A DNA stretch of 64,000 nt from Echinometra lucunter (Eukaryota > Echinodermata > Echinoidea > Camarodonta > Echinometridae). The notes under the pieces were generated by a model. The model was given only the letters and a program-made list of their open reading frames with translations. It was not told where the DNA came from and made no database searches. Each line of letters opens with the position of its first letter. Positions within the stretch are counted from its first letter, which is position 1. Where the stretch lies: contig CM057165.1 in NCBI GenBank assembly GCA_029962745.1, positions 3,750,340 to 3,814,339 on the forward strand. The letters run 5' to 3'. This document shows, piece after piece, positions 8,806 through 47,600 of this stretch. A program made the position numbers and the translations under genes.

Positions 8806-11800
8806 ACACCTCAACTTATTCTGCAATGCTCGCTCCCTCCCTTCCCTTAAAAAAACACTGTACAAAATGGGCTTCACAAACCAAATTTAGCTTTCATCTA
8901 AAATCATCTGAATTAATATCCAGATACTTTATTGACAACCCTTCACAAAAAATAACAGGTTAATAGGATAGAACGATGATTGTATAACAAAATGATTGGT
9001 CTAAGATGATAACAGTAATAACAATAATACACCACCTAGCATGGCATGTTGGAATCGGATACGAAGCATCAAATAGATTTGCGTCCCAAGAGACCCGATA
9101 ATTATGTACGTAGTCCTCAAGTATGACCACAAAGTGCTTAAACGAAGCAGCAAGGAGTAGAGAATGAACATTTACAGACACATTTTCAAAACTGAAGAGC
9201 TGATTACATAATCATGAAGCATTTCTAGAATCGGAGCCTTTCGACCATCTAACACTGCATGATGAAGCCAAGAGGGTGTTTCACAAGGTCACAGGGCTAC
9301 TTGATTATACGACAAAGCCAATAGCGAATGTATAGCTGTCAAATCAATCGTAGTTCTGGACAAGTGCAAAACACTGAAACATAACATGGCATTACAAATT
9401 TACTAAGGCATGAGGTTTAAGAATCTTTAAGTAATGGTGATATGACACTTCAACAAGGTGCTGAATAACAAACCTTTTCTTCAAATATGAACAAGGGTCA
9501 AAGTCAAACAGATGATAAAAGGTGGACAAAAAGTTTGGCAAATTCCAAGAGGAACAAATACTAGAAAGGGTCATAAAACTCACAATGCAATCAGCATAAA
9601 ACACTCATCATTTGAAAGATTTTTTTCAAAAATGATTGCATGTCATAAAAAGTGAGATGTGTCATTAAATTTGGCAAATTTACACCAAATAGTGTTACCA
9701 TGGGGATGAGGTATTGTAATTCTTGCATCTTTTGAAAGAAATGTGATATGGAATGATTTCTTCCTATATGCAGGATTACTGAGCAATTAAAGGTAGTGGA
9801 TTTATGTATGTTATTACAAATATACACCTGTCCAAATTTGGTGTTTTAAGTTACATTGTATATAAATCTACCCTTGTAAGCTGCGAGCATCAAAAAATTC
9901 TAATTTAATAAAATTATGCATGTAACAGGTTTTACATGAAGCTTCATTAAGATTACAATCAAACGACTGACATAAAGTTGAAAAGGGTGTCTTAAAATTG
10001 ATATGGGTAAAATCGAAAACAATGAAAAGGGTAGTGTAACTGCAAGAAAGGGTAACATTAGAGGGAAGAACCAAAAATCATGAGCTTAACATCAAAACAC
10101 AGAATTGGTGCATATGCTAGTAACATTTTCATGGGCATTTCTAATGCTTTACAAACACAAAAACACAAATTCAACAACATATATTGTATATTGGCAGTGA
10201 AGGCACAAGGTATGAAAGATTTTCAGTTTTCACCTAAAAACATCCAAAAATTGCCCTTTTTACTAGCAAGAAAAGATCATAAGTACCTTTTTGCCAAATG
10301 TTTGTAAAATACCAAACCTTGCTCTCTTTTGGAGAATTTCTTTTAAAAATCTTGATTAGAATCTTATTTTTAAAATACTTTCATCAGTGCCAGAACAGTA
10401 TGAAAGAAAATTAACTTCAAAATCAACTTATTAATGTACATTCTTAATGCTCATCAATATTTGATCCAATATATAAATTTCTTCTGATTTATTTGACAGA
10501 AAATTCAAAGAACATCATTCCTGTCATACAAAACTTAGTGTACATATAAATAATACATTTATGATTTGGGAACCTGTTAAAAAGATACAAAACTAACAAA
10601 GAAATTTTAATCTTATAAATGTGAGTGGATGAGAAAATCCTTTTTTATTGAATCTACCCTGTTCCTTTTTAATTTGTGAAGATTTCATGCCTTCAGAAGA
10701 CATCCCATTTTGGATAAATAAATCAACATTTTTATATTCTACAGTACAGTTTACATTTAAGTACTCTCCATCAACTACGCCATGTACTGAAAAAAATCAA
10801 TAATACAACAGCGATACAAAAACATATGAGATACTATATAATATAACATAATTTACATATACAAATATACAAAAATTACCATTCTACAGTCATCAATTCC
10901 AAAAATCCAAAAACAGCTTTTGCCACTGTTTAAAAAAAAAACATACTTCATAACGGGGAGCTCTTTCCTGAATACAAAACAAGGCTGTCACTTTAACAAT
11001 ACGGAAAATACTTGTAATTTCCTATTCATGGTGGTTGCATACAATCTTTCCATTCAACTGTCAAGAGCATTAAAAAAGTTCTAAAAATTTATCAGAGTTG
11101 TCATCTTAAAAAGGTATTTAAGTACAATTGCAGTTATTTACATATATAGGCACTTTAAAATGGTAAAATGGACATCAAAACAACCGAATGTTACATAACC
11201 AAGATAGAAAAAAAAAAGGTATGATATGAGACATACACTTATTTACTGAAGCTGAATTTTATCGTAATATTTTCACCAGGACAGAAATTTGACCATAACT
11301 ACCAGATACAGTACATGTAAGTAAGCAGGTAACATATCACAACAAACAACTTGTTCTGTTATAACCCATTCTTATATGACATACTTCATTAAAAAGAAAA
11401 AGTTCCAAAGTATGAAATGCGTTACAGACTGTACAAGTTTTGCCTTTTACCAACTATTTCTGAAAATATTGCTTATTCTTGCAGCTACTGCAGTCCCCAT
11501 TCTCTTCAGAACAAGGCACTGTTTGATAATTTACACATAAAAGTCTCAAGGTTACAAAGAAAATTTATCAAAGACTGAGAATCAACATCTCATTCCAGCC
11601 AATTAGTATTCGTAACAATAGTAACATGCAATGTACATGACTGCCCTACTTTACAATACATGGTACTTTAAAAATATTTCCTATATATATAACAAGAAAA
11701 TAATGAGTATTTTACCTATAAAAAAGCATTGACATAGTATGTTTATGGCAGTTGGATAATATACATTAACTTACAAAACATTACACATATACACAACCAT

Positions 11801-12714
11801 CAACGAAATGATATTTGGGTAGTTACGTATAGAACAATATAAGTACAGAGTGCATGATAAAATTTAAGTACTTTGTTGACAGCGCCAGTACATTTCACTT
11901 ATTCGCAGTACACAGCCTCCTTTTAAATAGTACAATATCGTTTCATAGTACAATACCGTTTTGTAATCATGCATAAATTCGTAAGTATTCCTCCCACTGT
12001 AATTTCCATACATAATACTTTTTTGATTGAAGTGGCAGCTTTTTATATCTCCATCATTTAATACTTGTATTTGCAAAAGGATCATATCTTCAACATAATG
12101 CCTCCACAACAAAAATTGAGAAGTTATTAATGTCAAATGGAAATGCATAGCTATAACGATGATGTTCCACTTTACGACATAAAAGAACTAGACATCTAAT
12201 CTGAAATTCAGTGCAGAAATCTACTCAGTCTTCCAGACTGTATTGAATGAGGAATGTTCTTATCGTATAGACTTTGGTCAGATTAAATGAAATGGGAATG
12301 AAAAATGTTGTTTTAAATCCAGCTGTTGGTCCAGGGAAAGCATTATTCATTTGAGAATATTAGGAATGTGGTATCAGTTTTTACTACTATTGTCAACTGA
12401 ATATTGGAATGTGTGCTTAGGAAAAGGACTGGGTGTATTATTTGTGAAGAGATAATGATGTCTTTCTTAATATCCTGGTAGTTTATAACAGCTTTAAACA
12501 AGCACTATGGAAGCAGATTCAATAAAGTACTGGACTTCAATCTCCACACAAGCAGGCTGACGATCTATCATCATTGTGAATGTTTTTAAAATATCGTGTT
12601 GACTCGTCAATGCTGCAATAGTACAACGACACAGTCAGATTGTATTTTATGCCTGCGTCTCATCTCATATTGTCTTTTAATAAAAGTCTGTCTCTTGGCA
12701 ATAAGCATGTTCAT
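8806..12714 (-). other. AT-rich region, probable Notch 3' UTR followed by intergenic DNA
   Basis: No ORF or exon was supported here. The part adjoining the Notch stop codon is uniformly AT-rich, low in repeats and read-through in character, as expected for a long 3' UTR. Minus-strand AATAAA signals (TTTATT on +) occur at about 10490, 10645 and 8925. Which one is used, if any, cannot be decided from sequence alone. Confidence 0.4.
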
Positions 12715-37079
<24,365 letters not shown>

Positions 37080-37223
37080 CTACAGTAAAGAAAAAAGAAA
37101 AGACAAAATGGCATTGAGAAATTAATAATGAATCAATCAATTAATCATCAATGGAATATCACATAATCCTATACAAGTATCTCATCTCTCTATGCACGGC
37201 AGACAATGTGAGACTATATTTAA

Positions 37224-37634
37224 CCCATTCGTGACAGAGGTCCACCTTTTGTGGTTTGGCCTAATATCTTTTGATGCAAAGCCCTAAAAAATCATACCAA
37301 ATACAGAGCAAAAAATAAAAAAGAGCAAAAAATTCTACATAAACTGTGCCTATTTTGGTCAATATTCGTTGTTTGATGCTGAAAATTTTTTAAAGGAAAA
37401 TAAGCATTAAAATCCTTAAATTGGCAATGTGATAGAAGGTTTAAAATCACCGTTTTCCCATGCAAATTGGCAAATTTTTGACTTCTCATCATAATTTCTG
37501 TCAATTTATATTCATTTCAGATACATGACGTTTCATAAGAAAAATGTAGCAATAAAATAAAAATGTTGGTGTTGCCAATTTGAAGAATAAAAGCTGATCA
37601 AATTAGGCTTTAAATAATTCCTGTCACAAATGGG
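37224..37634 (-). mobile_element. Non-autonomous piggyBac-like element, copy B (inverted)
   Basis: 411 bp, the same sequence as 482-890 in the opposite orientation with scattered changes. It has the same ends and is flanked by TTAA at 37220-37223 and 37635-37638. It lies just upstream of the first recognised Notch exon. Confidence 0.8.
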
Positions 37635-37638
37635 TTAA

Positions 37639-40600
37639 TCAGTTTCATGCCAATTTTCTTTGCTACAGAAACTGTACATGAGCTTCAGATAACACACTAT
37701 AGGAGCAAAACTTCATCAATTATTATATTTCCAATCTGATTATACAAGAGATAGAAAATGGTGCAAATAGATTAATAAAGTGAATGGTTTATTTTTTAAA
37801 CCAATTAAACTAATCAAGCATATTCCACTCATATGCCCTTAAAAAATTACAAACAATTCATTATCTGCACCAAAGAAAGAAAATGAGTCAATGACCTATA
37901 ATGCCCTAAAGCAACCCCTCATTTGCACTTCCCCTCCCTTGCAATTAATTATGTGGTCAGATATAGGTAAAAATTGAATTATATTTGCAATGGTATGGTG
38001 TATTAAACCAATTTGGCATGCTGTGAAGTGAGAGAAAGAAAATGCAAACAACTTGTCTGCCTTTGGCAATATACTCAAATTAAGCTATAATTGTTGGATG
38101 AAAACCTGTTTTGTTTACTGTAACGCATTATGAGTTCTCCGAGGATAAAGTCAACAGGGGACAAAGAAATTTTGTACTGATCTTGTATTATTAACACAAT
38201 TTTTCAAGCTTTAAGGGGGTACAAGAAAGCAAGAGAATAGAAAAAAAAAAGAGGCACTATGACAAACATGCTTTTTACCAAGTACCGGTAGTATGTTTGA
38301 ATAATAGAAAAAAAAATGAAGAAGGAATAAAAGACTGTAATGTACTAGTAAAAGGTCATCATTCTCTGTGATAAAATATTAGATTAATTTTCCTGTTGCA
38401 AAGTAACATAAGCAAGAAGGAATAGAATTCTGCTAAACTAAATCCCTCTTCAGACAGACATATACTGAAAAGAGAATTCAACAAGTAACTGATCAAATGA
38501 ATCAGTTCCTCTATGTGCTGACACACTTACAATTCTCTCAATTTCAGTATTTGCTATAATGGTTCAATGACTTATCACAGGCAGTCATCAGACACTTAGA
38601 TCTCTATCATCTAATATATCACTACTTGGCAAACTCCTATTCACTCAAAGGAAAGGACTGAAATCAATTTTCTTTCGCAGCAACACGTTCCACCCCAATT
38701 ATTCCTGTTTAAAAGAAGAATAATGTTTATCATGATAACACAGAACTTGGTCTATTCTTTGGGGGGGATTCTCTGATGTCAGCGTGGGAAACGGGAGTTC
38801 TTCTTAGCTCACTCAGGACAAGCCATATCCCCAAACGAGTATCAAGCATCCGTAACAGAATAGTGTCATCTATACTCATGAATGACCATGGGCTCCAGAA
38901 AGACCTATTATGATGATCAATAAGTTTACAGCGAAAAGGAAAAGAAGTGTGTAAAAAAAAAAAAAGCTTCCTCTGACTTTATGTGCAAAAGTGGCAACAG
39001 AAAACAAAACAGTTTAAATTTGGATTGTAGCAACAGTCCAAAAGATTCTATCTCTATGAGATAGAATTTAGTGGTGGTAGCACAAAGAAATTTGGCATGA
39101 AATTGATTGACATAGTCTCATATTGTCCGACTTGCATAAAAAAGATACATGCATGAGTTTCTCTGGTATTCCACTCATGATTTCTGGTGACTTTTAGTAA
39201 AATAACTGAAATTATCACATATCAACTATTACCTTCTGCCCTATGCTATGGGAACTCACCCGACTGCTCCCTGCACAGTCGTAAACAGCGCTTTGTACAC
39301 TGTGGTCTTATCGGAAACATCACTGGTTCCACACTGTTAATAAAGTACATGTATGACACCCGCGTACAAAACTAAATGTTTAATTCTTTGATATTTTAGC
39401 CATTTCTCATCCAATTTTTCTCACACAAATATCACCTATGTTTGAAATTAATCATTTTACAGCAGTACATGTAATTTTCATTCCAGTTGCCAAAGCAGTT
39501 AAACCTCCAAAGTGCCTTCTTTCCAACTACAGAACCTGCCCTTTAAGGAGAAAATACAGTCTGATTTAGAAGGAGATGTGGCAGAGGAAGAAACCGTTTC
39601 AAAAGGGCAATCAAAAGAAATAAGCCTTCATGGGAGAACAACAATAGCCTACCACTCCGAAGTTTTTGGAGGCTATTGTCATGCCTGCACTGAAACAACA
39701 AAGGCTCCATACAAGAGAGAGGGAGAGAGAGAGAGAGAGAGAGAACTGAGCCCTTTTTGAGAACGGAATGGATGACAAGTGAAAACTCTGCAGACTTCTA
39801 TGCATTCTAAATATTGGTAGTTCAAGACCACATGCAGTGAATGCAGTGTCAGATCAATATGCCTTTGAATTCAACTTCTTACGGATCCCTATATCGATCG
39901 ATTTCTTACTTTAAAGAATGAAAACATAGTACATGATGCTTTGAGTCATATTACTATGTGCTTATTTTTGTAGTGCTTTTTGTTCTGAAATCTAAATAAA
40001 CATAGATTAACTTGAACAGTAAATTGACCGACCCGGATGCCTTCCATATACATGTACAGTGTAGGCCTGTGAAAAAAAAAGTTTCCATATGTTTAATACC
40101 CAGCATAGACATTACTCTCTGTTACGTTACTGTCTGTTCGAAGATACATTGCTTACTGAATTAAATATTCTTTGTTACTTTTCTGATGGACATTTTCTCT
40201 AAATTGATTTTTTTTTAAATGCAGGAGTTTTACTGGTTCATCTTCACTATGCAATCTCAGTACAAATTACAATTCTTCTCTTGCTTTCATCAACCATCCT
40301 GTTCTACGGCAAAGTTTTCCTTCCTTCCAACCTGCACTAAAAACCAGTTCTTTCTTTCTTTGCACATCAAACTTGCAAAGCCAATGTGCACACACCAATT
40401 TGTGCCTATCCACCCCTGCACTAAATCACTGTAAGTTCAAGAACAAACACTGCATGCTTAGGGGTACACAATGCAGTAGAATATTGGGCACAGAGCCTAT
40501 GTTTATGTTCAAACTGTAGCTGACCTTCGACCTCTAGACCACTTCCTAAGTAAGTTTTGTTCTTCAGCTGGCTGCAGGTGCCACTGTGTTAGCAGCAGCC

Positions 40601-41595
40601 GTGCGCATTCCAATAGGCAAGACAGCAAAGAAGATAAAACAGGAGAGGAAAAGAGCCAAGAAAGGGAGGCATACTGCTTGGAAGAAAGGTCAACAAGACC
40701 ACAGAAGTTTACAATACCTACTCATGCATAATGCATGAGAGGAGACACAAGTGACCAATGGGGACACAGCTGGTCGTGCGCCAGACAGGTGTGCATAAAT
40801 AATGAGCTTGTTTATACAGTGGGCTAACCCACTGGAGTGTGGGGGAGTTGGGATGAGATGAAACTTGTATGGAAGTAGTTCCGGTAAGGCTGGAATCTCG
40901 TAGAAAAAGAGGATCTTCTAAAAAACATGTGTTTACATTAGCATGAAGTGTATTGAGTACAGACCTGCCAAACTCTGGAATAAAGAAAACTGTATATGAT
41001 TTCTAGGATGCATATAGAGTTTTCATTAAATACACATTGCTGTTACAATGTCACTATCATTTGCAAGACATTCTGCTATTTCAACAGGCATAATAAATTT
41101 TTTTCATACAGGTCCAATACAAGTAACATGTCAATCTGAAATTTAAATGCCAACTTTGCAGGTACAAATATATAAGGTGTATGTTGAATAACCAAGAAAT
41201 CCAGTAGGTACATGTATATCATACCAACTACGTGGTTTTACAATGCTCATATTGCCGCAAAAAACACCAGATGAACTATTTCATACCAAGTTTAGCCAAC
41301 CTACTTTTTTTTACCTCTAGGGAACATCAAAGTATATCCCTCTCACTCAGTAAACAAGTATATAGCAATAACTATGCAGGCAAAATAGTATCATATGGCT
41401 TGGCCAGGCAAACAGTCGATGTGGCACTCACTTGCTTTGAATGAGATGGGAGGCACTTTGGGAGTGGGTTAAGTTGAGGAAGACAGATTGGGGATGCTTT
41501 AGTTCATGGCAGAGGGCATGGAGAAGCTCCTCTTCGTGATTGTACAAAGGTCAAAGTCTGGACCTCTGAGGTCCCTCACCAATTTGAAAGAGGTC

Positions 41596-41632
<37 letters not shown>

Positions 41633-43457
41633 CTAGTCTTGGTTCCCAAGCATAGTCCGAACAACTCTCCGACTCTGGTCCACTGAACAGTCAAGAAAAC
41701 AAGATTCCCCAGTACATTTCATTTGATGACAAATGATGATTTTACTGCTCGGTGAGGACTACTCAAGTGCGGACCTAAAGTGGTAGAATTATTGAAAATG
41801 GTACGTGTTACCCTAAACCTACCTATGAGATACACATGTAAGCCTACTTTAAACCGGGCTTTATCCAGTCTTTTGGATGCGCATAGAGACATTACGGTTA
41901 CATAATAATGTGATATGCGCTATAAAAGAATGGATTATTATCATTATCATTATCATTATTATCATCATTATTATTATCGCCTTGTTGTCAAAAGGGCATT
42001 AATTCCATTGCTACCCAAATAGGTAACACTATCACAATCACATCAGTGCCAGTTCTGATCCTACATTAAAAATAATGCCAGGGTCATTTTCTATACAACC
42101 TGGAAGTGAATGCACAATTCATGTTTTTGAAGTTATTACAAAGGATATATGCCACATTCTGGTAGGACACATACATCTGGGCCTACACATTCCTAGGTAC
42201 TTATTCAAATTTTTAAAAAAACATCACAAGGTTGACACATATGCAATAAGCAACTGGGAATCCAACACCAAGACAGCAATCATTATATCATAATCGAATT
42301 TAAAAAGTTTGTCTTTTCAAATGAATTGCTTCCTGCCTGTTATCTCTGCTACTGATACCAATTTTACTTTGACCCCTCTGGGTCCACACCATTCTATTCT
42401 TCCCCCTACTAGTATTCTCCTGATAGGGCACTTATATTTGCAGTGTATGTTTACTCAGTCTTTGTGGACCTCTGTTTGTTCAAAACTTTAGAGGGGAGAA
42501 CCCTACTGCAAATGGCATGCAGGAGTTAACGTAAAGGGCGAGTTCAGCAATAGTGTGTTCAGGTTTACAAGTACATTTAAAAATAAGTCAATTCTTTACG
42601 TGATGCATTTATAAAAATTTGAAGTTTGTTTTTTTCTATGAATAAGGAATGCAGGAGAGGACAAGTCCCTAAGAGTCTGCTTAAGAGATCACTAAATTCC
42701 CAATCTTTCCTATGATCTCTAACATTTAACATCATCACCAACATTTCCCGAGTATGATCAAATTGAGACAATTTATGGAGACCTGTTGATGAACATATGC
42801 CTAACAACATTTATGATTCTAATTAATTCATTTAGAGCCTCTCATTTGATACATTAACCAGGAGTCTGCAAAAGACATTTACCACTGTCATGTCAAAAAA
42901 CAAAGGTGCACATAGCTCTACACTAATATAGTGCAGGTGAACCCATCAACCTTTTAACCTCTGCAACAACATTAGAACTACTCTGCCGATTCCAAACAGC
43001 AAAATGTTGTAGTTGAACATTCTACAGGCCTACAGGGAAAAAAATTACCAGATTCATTTCTCATCATTTCTCCCATTTCTCACCATTGCTCAAAAATAAA
43101 CTTTTGATATGAAAATGGAATCTATTTCACTCAAAAAGAATTCATACATTGCCCCTCCCCCCCCCCCCCAAAAAAAATCACTTTTCACACCTGTATGAAC
43201 GAAATTCCTACAATGTATCAACAAAAATGCTTTTTTAACTTCAACTTCTTCAAGCACCTTTTTTACCTACATGTACATAAATCACAAATAAGCAGAAATG
43301 TACCTGTTCGATGTGGAATATGTGTATATGATACACGCTAAATGTACTCAATTTTAACTATATATAATATATTCAAACATATCAAAAATTTAAATCCAAT
43401 TCTTAAATGCCTTGCCTGGATGTGGAATAGACTGAATAGCTATGCAGACCTCTAGTG
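37639..43457. other. No gene recognised; Notch 5' flank or first intron
   Basis: I found no exon joining to the phase of the first known Notch exon and no protein-like frame. It contains AT-rich sequence, a (GA)n run at about 39716-39744, another at about 41599-41628, and a SINE-tail-like GCGCTATAAAAG-(ATTATC)n at about 41920-41985. Confidence 0.5.
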
Positions 43458-43461
43458 TTAA

Positions 43462-43980
43462 AGAGAAAATCCACCCCAGAAGTTTCTCTGTTTCAATAAA
43501 AGGAGTTAAATTTGAACAGCATTTTAAAAAAGAAATGAGCAAAATCAGACAAAGAATAAGAAAATTACACTCATTTACATTTTCTAGTAAATTACTCTCG
43601 GCTCTCCATTCACTTTGTACATGAAATTTCACATTTTCTCAATTTTTTTGGAAGTTACACATTTTCAAACCCCCATAGTCAATGTATGTTCAGAAGAATT
43701 GGTTTTTACATAACATACTTTGACTATGGGGTGAGAAAATGTGTAACTTCCAAGAAAATTGAGAAAATGTGAAATTTCATGTACAAAGTGAACGGAAAGC
43801 TGCTCGCATATGATGTCATCAGTGTTGCCAATTTGTAGAGCCGAGAGTTAATTTATTATAAAATGTAAATGAGCGTAATTTCTTTATTCTTTGACTGATT
43901 TTGCTCGTTTCTTTTTAAAATGCTGTTCAAATTTAACTCCTTTTATTTAAACAGTGAAACTTCTGGGGTGGACTTTCCCT
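43462..43980. mobile_element. Large fold-back element 1 with TTAA flanks
   Basis: About 519 bp, nearly all inverted repeat: a left arm of ~260 bp and a right arm of ~260 bp around TTCAGAAGAATTGGTTT. Ends are AGAGAAAATCCACCCC ... GGGGTGGACTTTCCCT, with TTAA at 43458-43461 and 43981-43984. A GTTGCCAATTTGTAGAGCC segment is present in the right arm only. Confidence 0.7.
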
Positions 43981-43984
43981 TTAA

Positions 43985-44626
43985 ATGCAAATCCCTCCCT
44001 CTCTCTCCCCCCCCCCCCCCCCCTTCATCAGAAAAAAGAGGAGCAAAATCCTTGATTATACAGTACCCTGAGCCATTCCAGAAGCATAGAAATCTGACCC
44101 AATGCTATTGTAGGTTATGAAAAGACTGAACTCCACCATTGAAACTTGTCTATTCTACCCCCATCAAAGTTTTCTATGGCTTGCATGTTTTCTTTTCACC
44201 CTGCCAAACTTCTCCCTTTCCTCGGGGTATATACTTGCTCAGTGAAAAGGGAGAGAAAAAAAAGTCTGACTAGCTCGGTAAGGTGGACTGCTTTGGAGCT
44301 CATGTTTCATTAGGAGTTCAGATGGATAGACCGAGTGGTAGCCCATTAGGATTATCTGAGCAAATTTCATATAGAATGATGCCACTGCTTGAAATTCCTT
44401 GATAATACATACATACATACATACATAAATACATACATACAATCTAAATGTTTACAAAATTATCTAAATCTAGGAGCTTTAATCATGAACACTCTGAAAA
44501 TTTACAGAGCAAGTCCCTCCATTGCAACAGGGTTTGCAGAAGTGATGCATGTAGTAAATTAATGCATCATGCTGTTGGTTCCCATGCTTTGGTTATTGAG
44601 CAAGCATCTAAAGTTCACTTCAAGGT

Positions 44627-44676
<50 letters not shown>

Positions 44677-47600
44677 TTTTATATTTATATATACATAACC
44701 ACAACATGTGATACCCTCTTTATTTCAAGGCACCATTGCATTTTCACATGGTCATGAAACTTAAGTTGAACGTTTGTCTAACAATGAAGTGCTGAAAAAA
44801 GATTAATCGTGCCTGTAAAATGTTTAACAAGAGGATGTATTAATGTTAATTTTAAATATTTATGTTCACTTTCTATATTTTTTTCTTACTGCTCTCATTG
44901 TCCATTTAATCTTGTTATCCAAAATCTTTATTTCAACATCAACTGAATGGTTACTGTATTCTCAATAGGTCCAAGTCTAGATTGGATCTTTACACCAGAT
45001 GATTGAACAGGGAGGTGTCCCACTTGCTCACGTGAACACGCATTTTTTGCAAGAAGAGCAGAACAGGTTGCAGTATTTGAATTCTAAAGGTAAGGTGTTG
45101 ATACTGAGAGGCCGAGGTCGTGCCTTGAGCCTGACCTGCTGAGGGTCAATTTACCTTTAGAGGAACCGATAGCTGGCTATCAAGACTCAATTAGCACTGA
45201 ATTAAAGATGGAAGAAGTAGAAGAATGGTCCAAGTTCATGAAAGGGTGAAAGGACAAGGGAACAGAAATGAAAGAGGGCAAGAGAGAAAGAGAGGGCAAA
45301 CAGAAGAATATAGTCTCACTATATTCTTCTGTGCATTTGTAGGAAAAGTAAAAGAAATTGGGACAGAAAGGACTACAGAAAGTAATAAGATGTACCCAAG
45401 GAGAGCAGCATGAATACCGGTAAAGGTGTTCAGAGACATGTCTGCTAAGAAATTAGAGAAATCATGTAATACATGAGGAATTTTGAGGCAAATGAAAGAG
45501 TAGCTCAGTAGGGAGGAATGAGACTGGGAGATAGATGAATATTGGGTCATGCTAGCATAGATTTTATTTTAACAGGATAGCAACATTTACAGCTCCAGCA
45601 ACATTTGCAGCTTTAGCTTCTGTACAGGGAACCAGAAGAGATCTGGTTGATGCTGAAAAGGAGTTACTGAAATATCAACTGCTGATGCATCCTAACATGT
45701 GCAAAGAAATATATCTTCTAAGTTTGTTTCAGATCTTTTTCTAACTATGGTAACAGATATTTTTCTTGACTTGACTTTACATTGCATTTGGTTTGAATGC
45801 ATTTTTTATGAATTCTGGTTTATGCAATTGGGCAAATAGCTTTGTCAACATCAGCAAAAAACAGGAAGTAATTGAGAAAATTAAATTTAGGGGAAAAGAG
45901 GCGTTATATTAAACCAGATCATACCCTGAATACTGCTCCTGAAAGTTGTTTACAAATAAAATGCTAGCATCACTGTACAAACTGGCGAACAATTCTAATT
46001 CACCCATGATCTTACTACTAACTTGTTTACGATTTAAGTACCAGATCCTGGTACTGAGTCCAGGTATCATTGTGATGGTTAAGGTTAAGGATGCCAGGGT
46101 AATGTTTTTTTTTTAGTAGAATTGTAGGTACGGTACAGCCTTCCATGGTGAAAGCATGATATGATTAGCTGTTCAGACTAAAGGAAAGTTATATGAAACT
46201 TGTATAAAGATAGGTTGTATAAAGAAATGTCCATAGGTAAAGGGTCATACACACTTGCAAAAAATGTGTAATATAAAGAAACACATGGGGGGGGGGGGAG
46301 AATCAGTGGACAATATCAAGGTCATGGTCAGCACTGGAGCCTACAAAAGTACAGCTGGTTATTACAGTGTTCACATCAATAAGCCCTGTCCAGTAATGTG
46401 TGATTTTTGAACAATGAAATAAAATGTTTAGATGATAATGGAATGCTGATTCCATCAAACTATCGTCTGAAACAATGGGTGAACATACATTTTGCTTTAC
46501 CGTACTTTTCGTTGTAAAATATTTCTTTATAAATTGTTCAGATTAGGAAAAAATACTTATAATATGCATGCTGTAAGGTATAGCTATGCGCAGTAATACA
46601 ATGAATTTTAGTAGTCTGAACAGGGGGCAAGACATGGAATGGGGAGCAAAAGGTGACGGTTACAGATGGTTAAGTGGTTCATCTCTTGGCGACGATCGGC
46701 AAGTCGCTCACGATCAGAGACACTAGCCACCTTCATCCACGTTACAGGTCGCGTCTGCTGCCCTCATCAGCAGCTTCAGAGAACCCTCGTAATGTGTAAA
46801 ACATGCCATTATTAGTGAAAAGCCAAATTTGAACTCTATCTTCCAAGAGGACCCCCCTAGCTCAACAACCTACAGGATGAGTTTTGAACAACAAATCCTT
46901 TCCTTTGTTGGCCATTGGGGCTGTAATACAAGGAGACATTTATCTCTTTATTGCAATTTCTAGGAAATAAGAGTATTCCTTTTCTTGACAGCACTTAAAC
47001 AGTCAAATCAATTCTAATTTACCATCGTAAAATCCCTTCCATATAGCTGACGAGTCAATGCAGCTTTGAAAAAAATGTAAAATGCTGGCGAATGTGTAAG
47101 TGATGATAAATATGAAACAAAAAACTGGGTCCATGGCTAGTCTTATTTGAAGTTACTTTGAACATTTTAATGGAGATTGACGATTTGCAACAATCCTTGT
47201 GAATATGACTGATGAACAAACAATAAGAAAATATTATCAGATACACTTTTCAATGCTTCATTAACAGGGCATATCATATAAGGAATCCTAAAACTACCTC
47301 AAAACAAACATAACAGAAAAAAACTCACACAAGTTACAAATAAATACATGTATGTGGGACTGAATATACTGCCTGCAGTTCACCCTGTTATTGTGTCAAA
47401 GACTGGCCCAGGCTACCTCTTTAATACTCATTTTTTTGTCATGGCCACCATTGCTATTGTCGCCATTTCGTGGTTGGTCTGGACAAACAGCACAAAAAGT
47501 ACACTTCATACACTATTCAATCTTGGCAACAATTTCTGCATGATTGCGGAATAGATCGTCTCGTCACAGATGGATGCTAATGCACAATGCCCACTACACA

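Noticed and set aside
39257..39331. Candidate Notch 5' exon with good acceptor and GTGAGT donor on the minus strand
   Set aside because: Its phase would fit, but the encoded residues show no EGF cysteine before CATLHVGNRC, so it cannot supply the missing half of EGF1.
40566..40740. Open + strand stretch with an acceptor-like start and Lys/Arg-rich translation
   Set aside because: No donor-phased partner, no recognisable domain, and composition explained by purine-rich sequence.
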